From Lichenibacterium minor (GTDB lineage: Bacteria > Pseudomonadota > Alphaproteobacteria > Rhizobiales > Beijerinckiaceae), in assembly GCF_004137685.1 (NCBI RefSeq), contig NZ_QYBB01000038.1, forward strand, positions 1 to 38,396: DNA of 38,396 bases, given 5' to 3'. A program made the position numbers and the translations under genes. The notes beneath the pieces are model-generated. The model did not search any database. It was not told the DNA's origin and saw nothing but the letters and a program-made list of their open reading frames with translations. Shown here one piece after another: positions 7,226-15,536 of the stretch (the first letter of the stretch is position 1; each line of letters opens with the position of its first letter).

Positions 7226-7482
7226 GCCGCCGCCCCGCCGTTCCCGTCGATCACGATCGCGTAATCCTCGATCACCGTGTTGGCCAGCAGCGCTTCGCAC
7301 ACCTTGGCGAGCTCCGCTTCGGCGGCGGCGCGGTCCGTGCCCTCGATCGTCACGTCGAAGATCTTGCCCTGGCGCACGCTTGTCACCCCGGCATGGCCGA
7401 GCGAATGCAGCGCCCCCTCGATGGCCTTGCCCTGGGGGTCGAGGACGCCGGACTTCAGCGTGACGGAAACGCGGGCCTGCAT
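7222..7482 (-). CDS. purS: Phosphoribosylformylglycinamidine synthase subunit PurS
   Basis: An 86-residue small subunit that bridges PurQ and PurL in the three-part FGAM synthase. The sequence shows the family pattern: VSVTLKSGVLDPQGKAIEGALHSLG early, VRQGKIFDV in the middle, and a C-terminal helix CEALLANTVIEDY. It is the first gene of a leftward operon with purQ (4-bp overlap). The next gene upstream, a HAD hydrolase, is divergent, so the 141-bp gap should contain the promoter. The C-terminal GGAAA tail is unstructured. Confidence 0.95.
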   Translation of the reverse strand: MQARVSVTLKSGVLDPQGKAIEGALHSLGHAGVTSVRQGKIFDVTIEGTDRAAAEAELAKVCEALLANTVIEDYAIVIDGNGGAAA

Positions 7483-7517
7483 GGGGGGAGTCTCACGGCG
7501 ACGGTCGATCCGCCCGG

Positions 7518-7544
7518 ATTAGACGGGAGGGCCCGCGGAGGCAA
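7518..7544 (-). promoter_or_regulatory. Possible purSQ promoter
   Basis: On the minus strand TTGCCT (7544-7539) is followed after 15 bases by TCTAAT (7523-7518), a 5-of-6 match to the -10 consensus, about 36 bases upstream of the purS ATG. The spacing is short, so the assignment is tentative. Confidence 0.3.
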
Positions 7545-7623
7545 CCGCGAGCGGCCCCGGCCCTTCCGCGCCGGGCCCGAACCTGCCAAGACGGTCCCCT
7601 GAATGGAAGGCCGAGGACCCGGG

Positions 7624-8283
7624 ATGCACCCAGACCTGATCGTGTTCGACTGCGACGGCGTGCTGGTCGACAGCGAGGTGCTGTCGATCGGCGGCGTGGT
7701 GTCGGTGCTGAACGAGGCCGGCGTGCCCGCCACCTACCCCATGATCGCGCGCTACTTCGGCATGAAGCAGGCCGACATCATGCTGAAAGTGTCGGAAGAA
7801 ACCGGCCACGACATCCCGCTGGAGCTGTCGGCGCGCATCTGGCCCGCCATCCGCGACCGGTTCGAGGCCGAGCTGAAGCCCATGCCGGGCCTGGCCGACT
7901 TCCTGCGCCGCCACCCGGACGTGCCGCGCTGCGTCGCGTCCTCGTCGGGGCCGGACCGGATCCGCAACTCGCTGCGGCTGACGGGGCTCGCGCCCTTCTT
8001 CGGCGAACACATCTTTTCGTCGAGCCAGGTGGCGCGCGGCAAGCCCGAGCCCGACCTGTTCCTGTTCGCCGCCGCCACCATGGGGGTGGAGCCGTCGCGC
8101 TGCGTCGTGGTGGAGGATTCGCGCTTCGGCGTCATGGGCGCGGTGGCGGCCGGCATGAGGGCCATCGGCTTCACGGGCGGCAGCCACATCGAGCCCCACC
8201 ACGCCCAGGCCCTGGCGGAAGCCGGCGCCCTCTACGTCGAGCGCGACTGGGACGCCGTGGAAGCGCGGATGTTCGGCGGCTGA
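7624..8283 (+). CDS. HAD-superfamily hydrolase, phosphoglucomutase/phosphatase-like
   Basis: A 219-residue cytosolic HAD enzyme of subclass IA. Motif I is FDCDGVLVDSE with the nucleophile and acid/base aspartates, motif II is VASSSG, the motif III lysine is in RGKPEPDLF, and motif IV is VVVEDSRFG. The helical cap between motifs I and II, and the DSE after motif I, are typical of the beta-phosphoglucomutase/sugar-phosphatase branch. The substrate is probably a phosphorylated sugar or similar metabolite and cannot be fixed. ATG 7624 is chosen because GAGGA lies 7 bases before it and family sequence begins there. An ATG at 7603 is in frame but unsupported. It is transcribed away from purS and converges on the MFS gene through a hairpin terminator. 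Confidence 0.85.
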   Translation: MHPDLIVFDCDGVLVDSEVLSIGGVVSVLNEAGVPATYPMIARYFGMKQADIMLKVSEETGHDIPLELSARIWPAIRDRFEAELKPMPGLADFLRRHPDVPRCVASSSGPDRIRNSLRLTGLAPFFGEHIFSSSQVARGKPEPDLFLFAAATMGVEPSRCVVVEDSRFGVMGAVAAGMRAIGFTGGSHIEPHHAQALAEAGALYVERDWDAVEARMFGG

Positions 8284-8293
8284 CCGCAGGGCC

Positions 8294-8319
8294 CCCGCCG
8301 CCGGACGCGCGGCGGGTTT
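8294..8319 (+). terminator. Rho-independent terminator after the HAD gene
   Basis: An 8-bp all-GC stem, CCCGCCGC (8294-8301) and GCGGCGGG (8309-8316), with a 7-base loop is followed by TTT on the plus strand. It begins 11 bases after the HAD stop. It also touches the stop of the convergent MFS gene. Confidence 0.65.
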
Positions 8320-9701
8320 CAGCGCGGGGCGACGCGGCCGGGCACGAGGGCGCGCGCCACGAGCGCCATCGCCACCAGCAGCACCGCCGAGATCGCCGCA
8401 CCGGCCCGGAGGCCGCCGACGAGGTCCGGCCCCGCCAGCGTGCCGAAGACCGCGACGCCGACCGCGCCCCCGGCCTGCCGCGCCGCGTTGGTCACCGCGG
8501 CGGCGACGCCCGAGCGGGACCGGTCGACGCTGGCCAGCATGGCGCCGATCATGGCCGGGACGCCGGTGCCCATGCCGGCCGGGATCAGCACGAAGGCGGG
8601 CAGCGCCTGCCAGTAGGGGCTGTCGGCGCCGAGCGTCAGCAGCAGCGCGAAGCCCAGCGCATCGACCAGGAACCCGCCCACCATGCAGGCCCGCACCCCG
8701 AAGCGCGCCACCAGGCGGGGGTTGACGAGGTTCACGGCGACGAAGGTCGCCATCATGGGCAGGTAGGCGAACCCCGTCGCGGTGCCGCCGTAGCCGCGCA
8801 CGCGCTGGAAATACAGGCTCAGCACGAACACCATGCCGTAGAAGGTGACGTTGGCCACCGTGCCGTAGGCCACCGCGGTGGAGAACGTCCCCGACCGGAA
8901 CAGCGACAGCGGCAGCACGGGCGCGGCGACCCGCCCTTCCACCCACACGAAGAGCGGCCCCGCCACCGCGGCCAGCGCCAGCAGCCCCACCACGGCCGGG
9001 TGCCCGAAGCCGAGCGGATGCGCCTCGATGACGGCGCCGACGAGCCCGCCGAGGGCCAGCACGGCGAGCAGCTGCCCCCACGGGTCGAACCCCTGGCCTT
9101 CCTCCTCGCGCGGCGTTTCGGGCGCCCGCAGGGCGAACAGCGCGGCGAACAGGCAGACCGGCAGGTTGACGAGGAAGATGAGCCGCCACGAGCCCCCGGC
9201 GAGCAGCAGGCCGCCCAGCACCGGGCCGGCCGCGAGGCCGATGCTGCCCGACGCGGTCCACAGCCCGACGGCCTTCAGCCGCAGCGTCGAATCGTGCTGC
9301 GTCGCGTGGTTGATGAGCGACAGCGAGCAGGGCAGCATCACGGCGGCGCCGACGCCCTGCAGGGCGCGGGCCGCCACCAGCGCCACCACGCCGGGGGCGA
9401 TGCCGCACAGCGCCGACGCCAGCGCGAAGAGCCCCACGCCGGCGAGATACATGCGGCGCGCGCCGAAACGGTCGCCGAGATAGCCGCCGACCAGCAGCAT
9501 CACGGAGAACACCAGCGCGTAGCCGTCGACGATCCATTGCAGGCCCGAGATGCCGGCGCCGAGGTCGGAGCCGAGGCGCGGCAGCGCGACGTTGACGATC
9601 GTGACGTCGAGCTGGACCAGGGCGAAGCCCAGGTTGGCGGCGGCCTGGGTCCAACCCGTGCCCCCGCGGCGCTGCGTGGCGATCGCCCTCATCCTGCCCA
9701 T
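8319..9701 (-). CDS. MFS transporter, DHA2 (EmrB/QacA) type, 14 membrane helices
   Basis: A 460-residue inner-membrane protein, probably a proton-driven drug or metabolite exporter. I count about 14 hydrophobic segments. The first contains LVQLDVTIVNVALP, the motif that marks the 14-helix DHA2 family. A motif-A-like loop, GGYLGDRFGARRMYL, lies between helices 2 and 3, and helix 5 carries the motif-C-like GSIGLAAGPVLGG. No HlyD-type membrane-fusion partner is adjacent, so it likely works alone. ATG 9701 is used, with ATG 9692 as an alternative; the frame is open upstream but that part is not transporter-like. It is divergent from gnd. The substrate is unknown. Confidence 0.85.
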   Translation of the reverse strand: MGRMRAIATQRRGGTGWTQAAANLGFALVQLDVTIVNVALPRLGSDLGAGISGLQWIVDGYALVFSVMLLVGGYLGDRFGARRMYLAGVGLFALASALCGIAPGVVALVAARALQGVGAAVMLPCSLSLINHATQHDSTLRLKAVGLWTASGSIGLAAGPVLGGLLLAGGSWRLIFLVNLPVCLFAALFALRAPETPREEEGQGFDPWGQLLAVLALGGLVGAVIEAHPLGFGHPAVVGLLALAAVAGPLFVWVEGRVAAPVLPLSLFRSGTFSTAVAYGTVANVTFYGMVFVLSLYFQRVRGYGGTATGFAYLPMMATFVAVNLVNPRLVARFGVRACMVGGFLVDALGFALLLTLGADSPYWQALPAFVLIPAGMGTGVPAMIGAMLASVDRSRSGVAAAVTNAARQAGGAVGVAVFGTLAGPDLVGGLRAGAAISAVLLVAMALVARALVPGRVAPR

Positions 9702-9803
9702 CCCCCGTTCACCGCTGCATAGAGGACGGGCTGCGGGGGGGCCAGGGATGGCTGCCATGCCGTCCGCGGGCGGGGTGCCGCGGCGGGCCGCGCGCCCCGG
9801 GCG

Positions 9804-9831
9804 TTGACGGCGCGGAGCTTGCACCCACAAT
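9804..9831 (+). promoter_or_regulatory. Putative sigma-70 promoter of gnd
   Basis: TTGACG (9804-9809), a 16-base spacer and CACAAT (9826-9831) lie 73 bases before the gnd start. A short dyad, CCTGA-cga-TCAGG (9834-9846), follows at the expected transcription start and could be an operator. Confidence 0.42.
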
Positions 9832-9903
9832 CACCTGACGATCAGGCGCGCGGCACGCGCGGCGGCCGAAGGGGCCGCGGCCGGCCGCCGGGGAGAGACC
9901 AGC

Positions 9904-11370
9904 GTGACAGACCTCTGCGACATCGGCGTCATCGGCCTCGCCGTGATGGGTGCCAACCTCGCCCGCAACGCCGCCCGCAAGGGCTTCGGCGTGGCGCTCT
10001 ACAACCGCCATGGGGGCCGCACCGACGCCCTGATGTCCGAGTTCGGCCACGAGGGCCGCTTCACCCCGTCGAAGGACATCGCGGGCTTCGTGGCGTCGCT
10101 GGCCAGGCCGCGCGCCATGATCATCATGGTCAAGGCCGGCAAGCCCGTCGACGACGTCATCGCCGAACTGCTGCCCCACCTCGACGAGGGCGACATCGTC
10201 ATCGACGGCGGCAACTCGCTCTTCTCCGACAGCGACCGCCGCTACGCCGCCCTGAAGGACAAGGGCCTGCGCTTCATCGGCATGGGCGTGTCCGGCGGCG
10301 AGGAAGGCGCGCTGCTCGGCCCCTCCATGATGCCGGGCGGCGAGAAAGAAGCCTACGACCGCATCGCCCCGATGGTCACCAAGATGGCGGCGCAGGTCGA
10401 TGGCGAGCCCTGCGCCGCCTATATCGGCCTCGGCGGCTCGGGCCACTACGTCAAGATGGTGCACAACGGCATCGAATACGCCGACATGCAGCTCATCACC
10501 GAAGCCTACGACCTGTTCAAGACGGTCTACGGCCTCGACGCCGCCGCCATCGCGGACATCTTCGAGGGCTGGAAGTCGAGCGACCTCGACAGCTACCTCA
10601 TCGACATCACCACCGACGTGCTGAAGAAGCGCGACGCCAAGACCGGCGGCGCGCTGGTGGACAGCATCGTCGACGAGGCCGAGCAGAAGGGCACCGGCCG
10701 CTGGACCGCCGCCAACGCGCTCGACCTCGGCGTGCCGCTGACCGGCATCACCGAAGCCGTCTTCGCCCGCGCCCTGTCGGGCCGACGCAAGCTGCGGGGC
10801 GAGGCCGAAACGCTGCTGCCGTTCCGGGCGCCGGCCGGCTCGAAGGCCACTCAGGCGGACATCGACGCCGTGCGCGACGCCCTCTACGCGTCCAAGATCA
10901 TCGCCTACGCGCAGGGCTTCGAGCAGATGACGGCGGCCTCGAAGGACTACGGCTGGGAGCTGAAGCTCGGCGACGTCGCCACGATCTGGCGCGGCGGCTG
11001 CATCATCCGGGCGCGCTTCCTCAACCGCATCCGCGACGCCTACAAGGCGAGCGACCACATCCCCAACCTGGTGCTGGAGGATTATTTCCGCGACGCGGTG
11101 CTGAAGGCCGAGCCGGCGTGGCGCAAGGTCGTGATGCTGGCGGTGGAGCACGGGGTGGCGATCCCGGCCTTCTCGTCGTCGCTCAGCTACTACGACGGCC
11201 TGCGCCGCGCGCGCGGCCCCGCCAACCTGCTGCAGGGCCTGCGCGACTATTTCGGCGCCCACACCTACCGCCGCCTCGACGAGGACGGCCATTTCCACAC
11301 GCGCTGGAGCCAGGACGGCACCGAGGTCCGCACCGACCAGCCGAGCGAGGGCGGCACGCCGCGGAGCTGA
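9904..11370 (+). CDS. gnd: 6-phosphogluconate dehydrogenase, decarboxylating
   Basis: A 488-residue enzyme that oxidatively decarboxylates 6-phosphogluconate to ribulose 5-phosphate with NADP+ in the oxidative pentose phosphate pathway. The N-terminal Rossmann domain has IGVIGLAVMGANLARN (GxGxMG-like, with Ala replacing the second Gly). DGGNSLFSDSDRR is followed by the catalytic region GVSGGEEGALLGPSMMPGG and KMVHNGIEYADMQLI. The all-helical C-terminal domain is complete and the length is normal (470-490). The GTG start is preceded by GGGAGAG at good distance. Genes for the earlier steps (zwf, pgl) are not adjacent. It converges on the EamA gene with a strong hairpin between them. Confidence 0.95.
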   Translation: MTDLCDIGVIGLAVMGANLARNAARKGFGVALYNRHGGRTDALMSEFGHEGRFTPSKDIAGFVASLARPRAMIIMVKAGKPVDDVIAELLPHLDEGDIVIDGGNSLFSDSDRRYAALKDKGLRFIGMGVSGGEEGALLGPSMMPGGEKEAYDRIAPMVTKMAAQVDGEPCAAYIGLGGSGHYVKMVHNGIEYADMQLITEAYDLFKTVYGLDAAAIADIFEGWKSSDLDSYLIDITTDVLKKRDAKTGGALVDSIVDEAEQKGTGRWTAANALDLGVPLTGITEAVFARALSGRRKLRGEAETLLPFRAPAGSKATQADIDAVRDALYASKIIAYAQGFEQMTAASKDYGWELKLGDVATIWRGGCIIRARFLNRIRDAYKASDHIPNLVLEDYFRDAVLKAEPAWRKVVMLAVEHGVAIPAFSSSLSYYDGLRRARGPANLLQGLRDYFGAHTYRRLDEDGHFHTRWSQDGTEVRTDQPSEGGTPRS

Positions 11371-11388
11371 CGCGGCGCCCCATGACCC

Positions 11389-11409
11389 GGGCGGCCGCCG
11401 AGGCCGCCC
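11389..11409. terminator. Hairpin between convergent gnd and the EamA gene
   Basis: GGGCGGCC (11389-11396) and GGCCGCCC (11402-11409) form a perfect 8-bp stem with a 5-base loop, 18 bases after the gnd stop and 18 before the EamA stop. The symmetric position suggests a bidirectional terminator, although there is no T-run. Confidence 0.5.
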
Positions 11410-11427
11410 GCTCGCCGCCGCGGTGCC

Positions 11428-12345
11428 TCATCGCGGTGGCGGAGCCGCGACGGCGGGAACCGCCGCCGGGCGCGCGCGGCGCGGGCTTCCGGTGAAGATC
11501 ACCACGTTGCCCGCCAGCGTCAGGGCCAGCCCTGCGATCCCCGTCCAGTGCCACCGGTAGCCCTCGAAGGCCGTGGACAGCGCCAGGGCGACGACCGGGA
11601 ACAGCACCGTCGCGTAGGCGGCCTTGGAGGAGCCGATACGGGCCACGAGCGACAGGTAGGCGGTGAAGCCGAGCACGGAGCCCACCGCCGCCAGATACAG
11701 CAGGGCGCCGAGGTAGCGCGCGTCGGGCGGGGCGACGAGCGGGGTGCCGGTGAGCCCGATCAGCGCGAGCAGGGCCGCCGACCCGTAGGCCATGCCCCAG
11801 GCGTTGGCGGTGGCGGGGGAGATCCCGGCGGCGCTGTTGCGCCGCGACGCCATGTTGCCGAGGGAGAAGAACAGCGTGCCCAGCACAGCCAGGCCCATCC
11901 CCTCCACCGTGCCGCCCGCGAGGCCCACCGCCAGGTCGGGGCCGAACAGCATCGCCAGGCCCGCCACGCCCAGCGCCGCCGCCCCGACCGTGCGGCCCGT
12001 GATGGGCGAGCCGAAGAAGGCCCGCGCCGCGACGGCGTTGAACACCGTCGACAGCGAGAAGATGACGGACACGAGCCCGGACGGGACCAGCCCCGCGGCG
12101 GCGTAGAAGCAGATGAAGTTGCAGCAGAACAGGCACAGCGCCTGCGCCACCACGAAGGGCTGGTCGCGCCGGGGCGGGACTTTCAGCCTGCCCGCAGCCA
12201 GCAGCACCGCGAACAGGATCAACGCCGCGACGGCGAAGCGGTAGAACACCGACACCAGGATCGGCACGGGGCCGACCTCCATCGCGATGGCGATCCAGGT
12301 GGTCCCCCAGATCAGGACGGTGGCGGCGAAGAGGACGGCGTTCAT
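11428..12345 (-). CDS. EamA/DMT-family permease
   Basis: A 305-residue inner-membrane transporter with the internal duplication of two EamA domains (about residues 3-130 and 148-285), each of five helices, giving ten in all. Recognisable segments are VLIWGTTWIAIAM in helix 1 and SVIFSLSTVFNAVAARAFFG before the conserved EamA loop. In the second repeat GSVLGFTAYLSLVARIGSSKAAYATVLFPVVA is typical of the RhaT/YdcZ-like exporters. The C-terminus (from about 287) is an Ala/Pro/Arg-rich cytosolic tail. It is divergently transcribed from an AraC-type regulator 148 bp away, the common arrangement for a regulated exporter. The substrate, perhaps an amino acid or drug-like metabolite, is not predictable. 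Confidence 0.88.
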   Translation of the reverse strand: MNAVLFAATVLIWGTTWIAIAMEVGPVPILVSVFYRFAVAALILFAVLLAAGRLKVPPRRDQPFVVAQALCLFCCNFICFYAAAGLVPSGLVSVIFSLSTVFNAVAARAFFGSPITGRTVGAAALGVAGLAMLFGPDLAVGLAGGTVEGMGLAVLGTLFFSLGNMASRRNSAAGISPATANAWGMAYGSAALLALIGLTGTPLVAPPDARYLGALLYLAAVGSVLGFTAYLSLVARIGSSKAAYATVLFPVVALALSTAFEGYRWHWTGIAGLALTLAGNVVIFTGSPRRARPAAVPAVAAPPPR

Positions 12346-12493
12346 GAGTTCGGCCCGGCGCTGGTAGAACCCCCATTAGGCGCCCCGCGGCCGGCCGGCT
12401 TGCAGGATCATGCGGCGGATCGGCGGCGGAGGCTGTGCGGGCCCGGGCGGCGGCGCTACACCCGGCTCCAGCCCTTCCCTCGGAGCACCCGCC

Positions 12494-13354
12494 ATGGCGC
12501 CCGGCCGCCCCTCGATCTTCCGGTTCCTGTCGGCCTCGCCCCGGGCCCGCACGGTCGCGACGATCGACCTCGGCTTCGGCCGATCGGCCGCGGTCTGGCG
12601 CAACGACCTCGACCGGGTCGCCTACGAGGGGGCGGAGGGCCACACGTTCAGCCTGTACCTCGAGGGCGGCGCCGGGACGCGGCGCGTCGACGGCCGGCCG
12701 GCGGGCGGCCGGCCCGGGGCGTTCTGCGTCATGCCGCACGGCGCGAGCTCGGAATGGGAGATCACGGCGCCCTTCGCCTTCGTGCACCTCTACCTGCCGG
12801 CCGGGGAGCTCCGCCGCGCCTTCGCGGAAAGCCAGGACCGGGACGCGCGCCTGCTGGACGTGCCGGAGATGACCTTCGCCGAGGCACCGCGCGTCGCCGA
12901 ACCGCTGCGGGCCCTGGCCGGGGCGGTGCTGGCCGGCGACCCGCTCGCCGCCGAAGCCGCGATGGCCGGCGCGGTGTCGCGCTTCCTGGCCGAACCGCGC
13001 CACGGCGGCCGGCGGCGGGACGCCCTCACGGGCGGGCTCGCGCCGCATCTCGGCCGCCGCGTCGTCGACCACGTCGAGGCGCACCTCGGCGCGCCCCTGC
13101 GCCTGCGCGACCTGGCCGCGATCGCCGGGCTCAGCGACGCGCATTTCCAGCGCGACTTCGCGGCGAGCCGGGGCGTGTCGCCCCAGGTCTTCGTCGCCCA
13201 TCGCCGGATCGCGCGGGCCAAGGCCATGCTGCGCGGGCGGGATCCGGTCGCCGGCATCGCGCTCGCCTGCGGCTTCAGCAGCCAGAGCCACCTGACGCGC
13301 GCCTTCAAGGCGGCGACGGGCGTGACGCCGGGCGCCTACCGGGCGATGGCGTGA
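12494..13354 (+). CDS. AraC-family transcriptional regulator
   Basis: A 286-residue regulator. The N-terminal part (about 1-170) is a cupin-like sensory region with FSLYLEGGAGTRRVDG and a FCVMPHGASSEWEI stretch. The C-terminal 100 residues hold the double helix-turn-helix DNA-binding domain. LRLRDLAAIAGLSDAHFQRDFAASRGVSPQVFVAHRRIARAKAML is the first HTH and linker helix. DPVAGIALACGFSSQSHLTRAFKAATGVTPGAYR is the second, matching the AraC signature. ATG 12494 has CGGAG upstream, and an in-frame ATG at 12410 gives a low-complexity leader. It is divergent from the EamA permease and likely controls it through the 148-bp shared region; this is inference from position. The effector is unknown. Confidence 0.88.
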   Translation: MAPGRPSIFRFLSASPRARTVATIDLGFGRSAAVWRNDLDRVAYEGAEGHTFSLYLEGGAGTRRVDGRPAGGRPGAFCVMPHGASSEWEITAPFAFVHLYLPAGELRRAFAESQDRDARLLDVPEMTFAEAPRVAEPLRALAGAVLAGDPLAAEAAMAGAVSRFLAEPRHGGRRRDALTGGLAPHLGRRVVDHVEAHLGAPLRLRDLAAIAGLSDAHFQRDFAASRGVSPQVFVAHRRIARAKAMLRGRDPVAGIALACGFSSQSHLTRAFKAATGVTPGAYRAMA

Positions 13355-13430
13355 CCGGCGCCTCCGGCGCGGGCCGGGCGATCCGTGCTCGGCCGCGCTC
13401 CCCTGGCGGCCGGGCCTTCGAGCGCCGGGA

Positions 13431-14642
13431 TCACCCTTCCGCCACGGGCCAGCTCCAGAACGCCCGCCCTTCCGCCTGCAGCGCGCGGTTGAGCACCATG
13501 CGATGGACCTCGTCGGCGCCGTCGACGAGCCGCGCCTGGCGGGCGTAGCGGTAGATCCATTCCAGCACCGTGTCCTTGGAATAGCCCTTGGCGCCCGTGA
13601 TCTGGATGCCGGTGTCGGCGGCGCGGTGCAGCACGTTGGCGCATTGCACCTTGGCCATCGACACCTCCTTGCGGGCGAAGCCGCCGCGGTCGAGCTCCCA
13701 GGCGGCCTTCATCACGAGCAGCCGCCCGATCTCCACCTCCATGGCGAGCCCGCCCAGCATCAGCTGCACGCTTTCGCGGTCCGCCAGCCGCACCCCGAAG
13801 CCGTGGCGCTCCGCCGCGTAGGCTTCGGCGATCTCGACGCAGCGCTTGGCGAGGCCGAGCCAACGCATGCAATGGGTGAGGCGCGCCGGCCCGAGCCGGA
13901 TCTGCGTGACCTTGAGGCCGTCGCCCTCGTTCAGCAGCACGTCCTCGGGGGCGACGACGAGCCCGTCGAACGCGAGCTCGCAGTGGCCGCCGTGCTCCTC
14001 CGGGCCCATGATGGGAATGCGGCGCAGGATGCTCCAGCCGGGCTGGTCGCGGTGGAACTGGAAGGCCGTCAGCCCCTTGCGCGGGTCGTCCGAGGTCTTG
14101 GCCATCAGGGTGAAGTGGGAGGCTTCCGCGGCGCCCGTGATGTACCACTTGCGCCCGGTGATGGAATAGGAGCCGTCCGGCCGCTTCTCGGCGCGGGTCT
14201 GGATCATCGACGGGTCGGAGCCGCCCCCGGGGTGGGGCTCCGTCATGGCGAAGGCCGAGCGGACCTCGCCGCGCACGATGGGCGCGAGCCACCGCTCCTT
14301 CTGGTCGGGCGTGCCGATCTTTTCCAGCATCATCATGTTGCCGTCGTCGGGCGCCGCCGAGTTGAACACGGCGGGGCCGAAGATCGAGCGGTTCATGCTC
14401 TCGTAGCACACCGCCATGCCGACCCGCCCGACGCCGAGGCCGCCGTTCTCGGGGCGGAGCTGCAGGCACCACAGCCCCTCGGCGCGGGCTTCGGCGCGCA
14501 GGGTTTCGAGCAGCGGCAGGGCGATGTTCTCGTGGGCGTCGAAGCTCGCCGGATCCGCTTCGAGCGGCAGCAGGCGGCGCTCCACGAAGGCGCCGATGCG
14601 CTGGCGCAGGGCGTCGAGGCCGGGCGGGATGGTGAAGTCCAT
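13431..14642 (-). CDS. Acyl-CoA dehydrogenase family protein
   Basis: A 403-residue FAD-dependent acyl-CoA dehydrogenase. The N-terminal helical domain covers about 1-120. The middle beta domain has the flavin/substrate signatures FAMTEPHPGGGSDPSMIQT (about 133-150) and KWYITGAAEASHFTLMAKT. The C-terminal helical domain contains HGFGVRLADRESVQLMLGG and the ending GYSKDTVLEWIYRYARQARLVDGADEVHRMVLNR. In the latter a conserved Arg and Glu/Asp region replaces the usual short-chain signature. The proteins it most resembles are the ACAD10/11-like and phage-shock-era annotated long ACADs of alphaproteobacteria. It lies 10 bp downstream of an SDR gene on the same strand and likely shares its operon. 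The acyl substrate is not predictable. Confidence 0.88.
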   Translation of the reverse strand: MDFTIPPGLDALRQRIGAFVERRLLPLEADPASFDAHENIALPLLETLRAEARAEGLWCLQLRPENGGLGVGRVGMAVCYESMNRSIFGPAVFNSAAPDDGNMMMLEKIGTPDQKERWLAPIVRGEVRSAFAMTEPHPGGGSDPSMIQTRAEKRPDGSYSITGRKWYITGAAEASHFTLMAKTSDDPRKGLTAFQFHRDQPGWSILRRIPIMGPEEHGGHCELAFDGLVVAPEDVLLNEGDGLKVTQIRLGPARLTHCMRWLGLAKRCVEIAEAYAAERHGFGVRLADRESVQLMLGGLAMEVEIGRLLVMKAAWELDRGGFARKEVSMAKVQCANVLHRAADTGIQITGAKGYSKDTVLEWIYRYARQARLVDGADEVHRMVLNRALQAEGRAFWSWPVAEG

Positions 14643-14652
14643 GGCAGAACCC

Positions 14653-15426
14653 TCAAAGCGACGAGACGAGGTGGCCGCCGTCGACCGCGATCTCGGCGCC
14701 CGTCATGTAGCGCGACGCGTCCGAGCACAGCAGCAGCAGCGGGCCGTCGAGGTCCGCGGGCCGGCCGAGCCGGCGCTGCGGCACGCGCTTCAGCATGGCT
14801 TGGCCGGCCGCGCCGGCGAAGAAGCCGCGGTTGATGTCGGTCTCGATGTAGCCGGGGCAGAGCGCGTTGACGCGCACGCCGTGCCGCGCCCATTCGAGCG
14901 CCAGCGCGCGGGTGAGCTGCACCAGCCCCGCCTTCGAGGCCGCGTAGGGGGCGACCTGGGCCGCCACCCGAAGCCCCAGGATCGACGCGACGTTGACGAT
15001 CGCGCCGCCGCCCCCGTCCTTCATCAGGCGCGCGGCCGCCTGGGCGCACAGGAACGCGCCCTTGAGGTTGGTGTCGACGACCCGGTCCCAATCGTCCTCG
15101 GCGAGGTCGAGCGCCGGCGCCGTGGTGGCGATGCCGGCGTTGTTGACCAGGACGTCGAGCCGCCCGAAGCGCGCCGCCACCGCCGCGACGGCGGCCCGGA
15201 CCGAGGCGCCGTCGGCGACGTCGAGCGCGAAGGGTTCCGCTTCGCCCCCCGCGGCCCGGACCGCGTCGCACACGGCGGCGCAGCCCTCGACGCGCCGGGC
15301 CGCGACGGCGACGCGGGCGCCGGCGCGCGCCAGCACCGCCGCGAAATGGGCCCCGAGGCCGCCCGAAGCGCCCGTCACCAGGGCGACAAGCCCGTCCAGC
15401 CCCGCCGCGAGATCCTCGCCCGGCAT
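14653..15426 (-). CDS. Short-chain dehydrogenase/reductase (SDR, classical)
   Basis: A 257-residue classical SDR. The nucleotide-binding TGASGGLG is at about 18-25, NNAG near 94-97, a catalytic Ser in NVASILG, Tyr-x-x-x-Lys as YAASK, and the PG motif LCPGYIETD. An arginine-containing loop after strand 2 (AARRVEG) suggests NADP preference. It is probably a 3-hydroxyacyl-CoA or keto-acyl type oxidoreductase, because it sits 10 bp upstream of an acyl-CoA dehydrogenase on the same strand. It is divergent from the carboxylase beta chain gene, so the 110-bp gap at 15427-15536 should hold two promoters. The specific substrate is unknown. Confidence 0.88.
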   Translation of the reverse strand: MPGEDLAAGLDGLVALVTGASGGLGAHFAAVLARAGARVAVAARRVEGCAAVCDAVRAAGGEAEPFALDVADGASVRAAVAAVAARFGRLDVLVNNAGIATTAPALDLAEDDWDRVVDTNLKGAFLCAQAAARLMKDGGGGAIVNVASILGLRVAAQVAPYAASKAGLVQLTRALALEWARHGVRVNALCPGYIETDINRGFFAGAAGQAMLKRVPQRRLGRPADLDGPLLLLCSDASRYMTGAEIAVDGGHLVSSL

Positions 15427-15536
15427 GGTCCCTCCCCCGTGTTGTCGTGCGGCCGAGCTTGGCGCGAAACCCGTTGCGGGGAAAGGGCGATTAGCGGCAC
15501 AAGAGGGGCGATTGGCGAAGAGCCGCGGGAGGCACG

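Noticed and set aside
6344..7264. Plus-strand frame of 306 codons over the tRNA and purQ
   Set aside because: It runs through a tRNA gene and antisense to purQ/purS.
7519..9654. Long minus-strand frame of about 711 codons across the HAD and MFS genes
   Set aside because: It is out of frame with the clear MFS protein and antisense to the HAD gene; the translation is Arg/Ala/Gly-rich.
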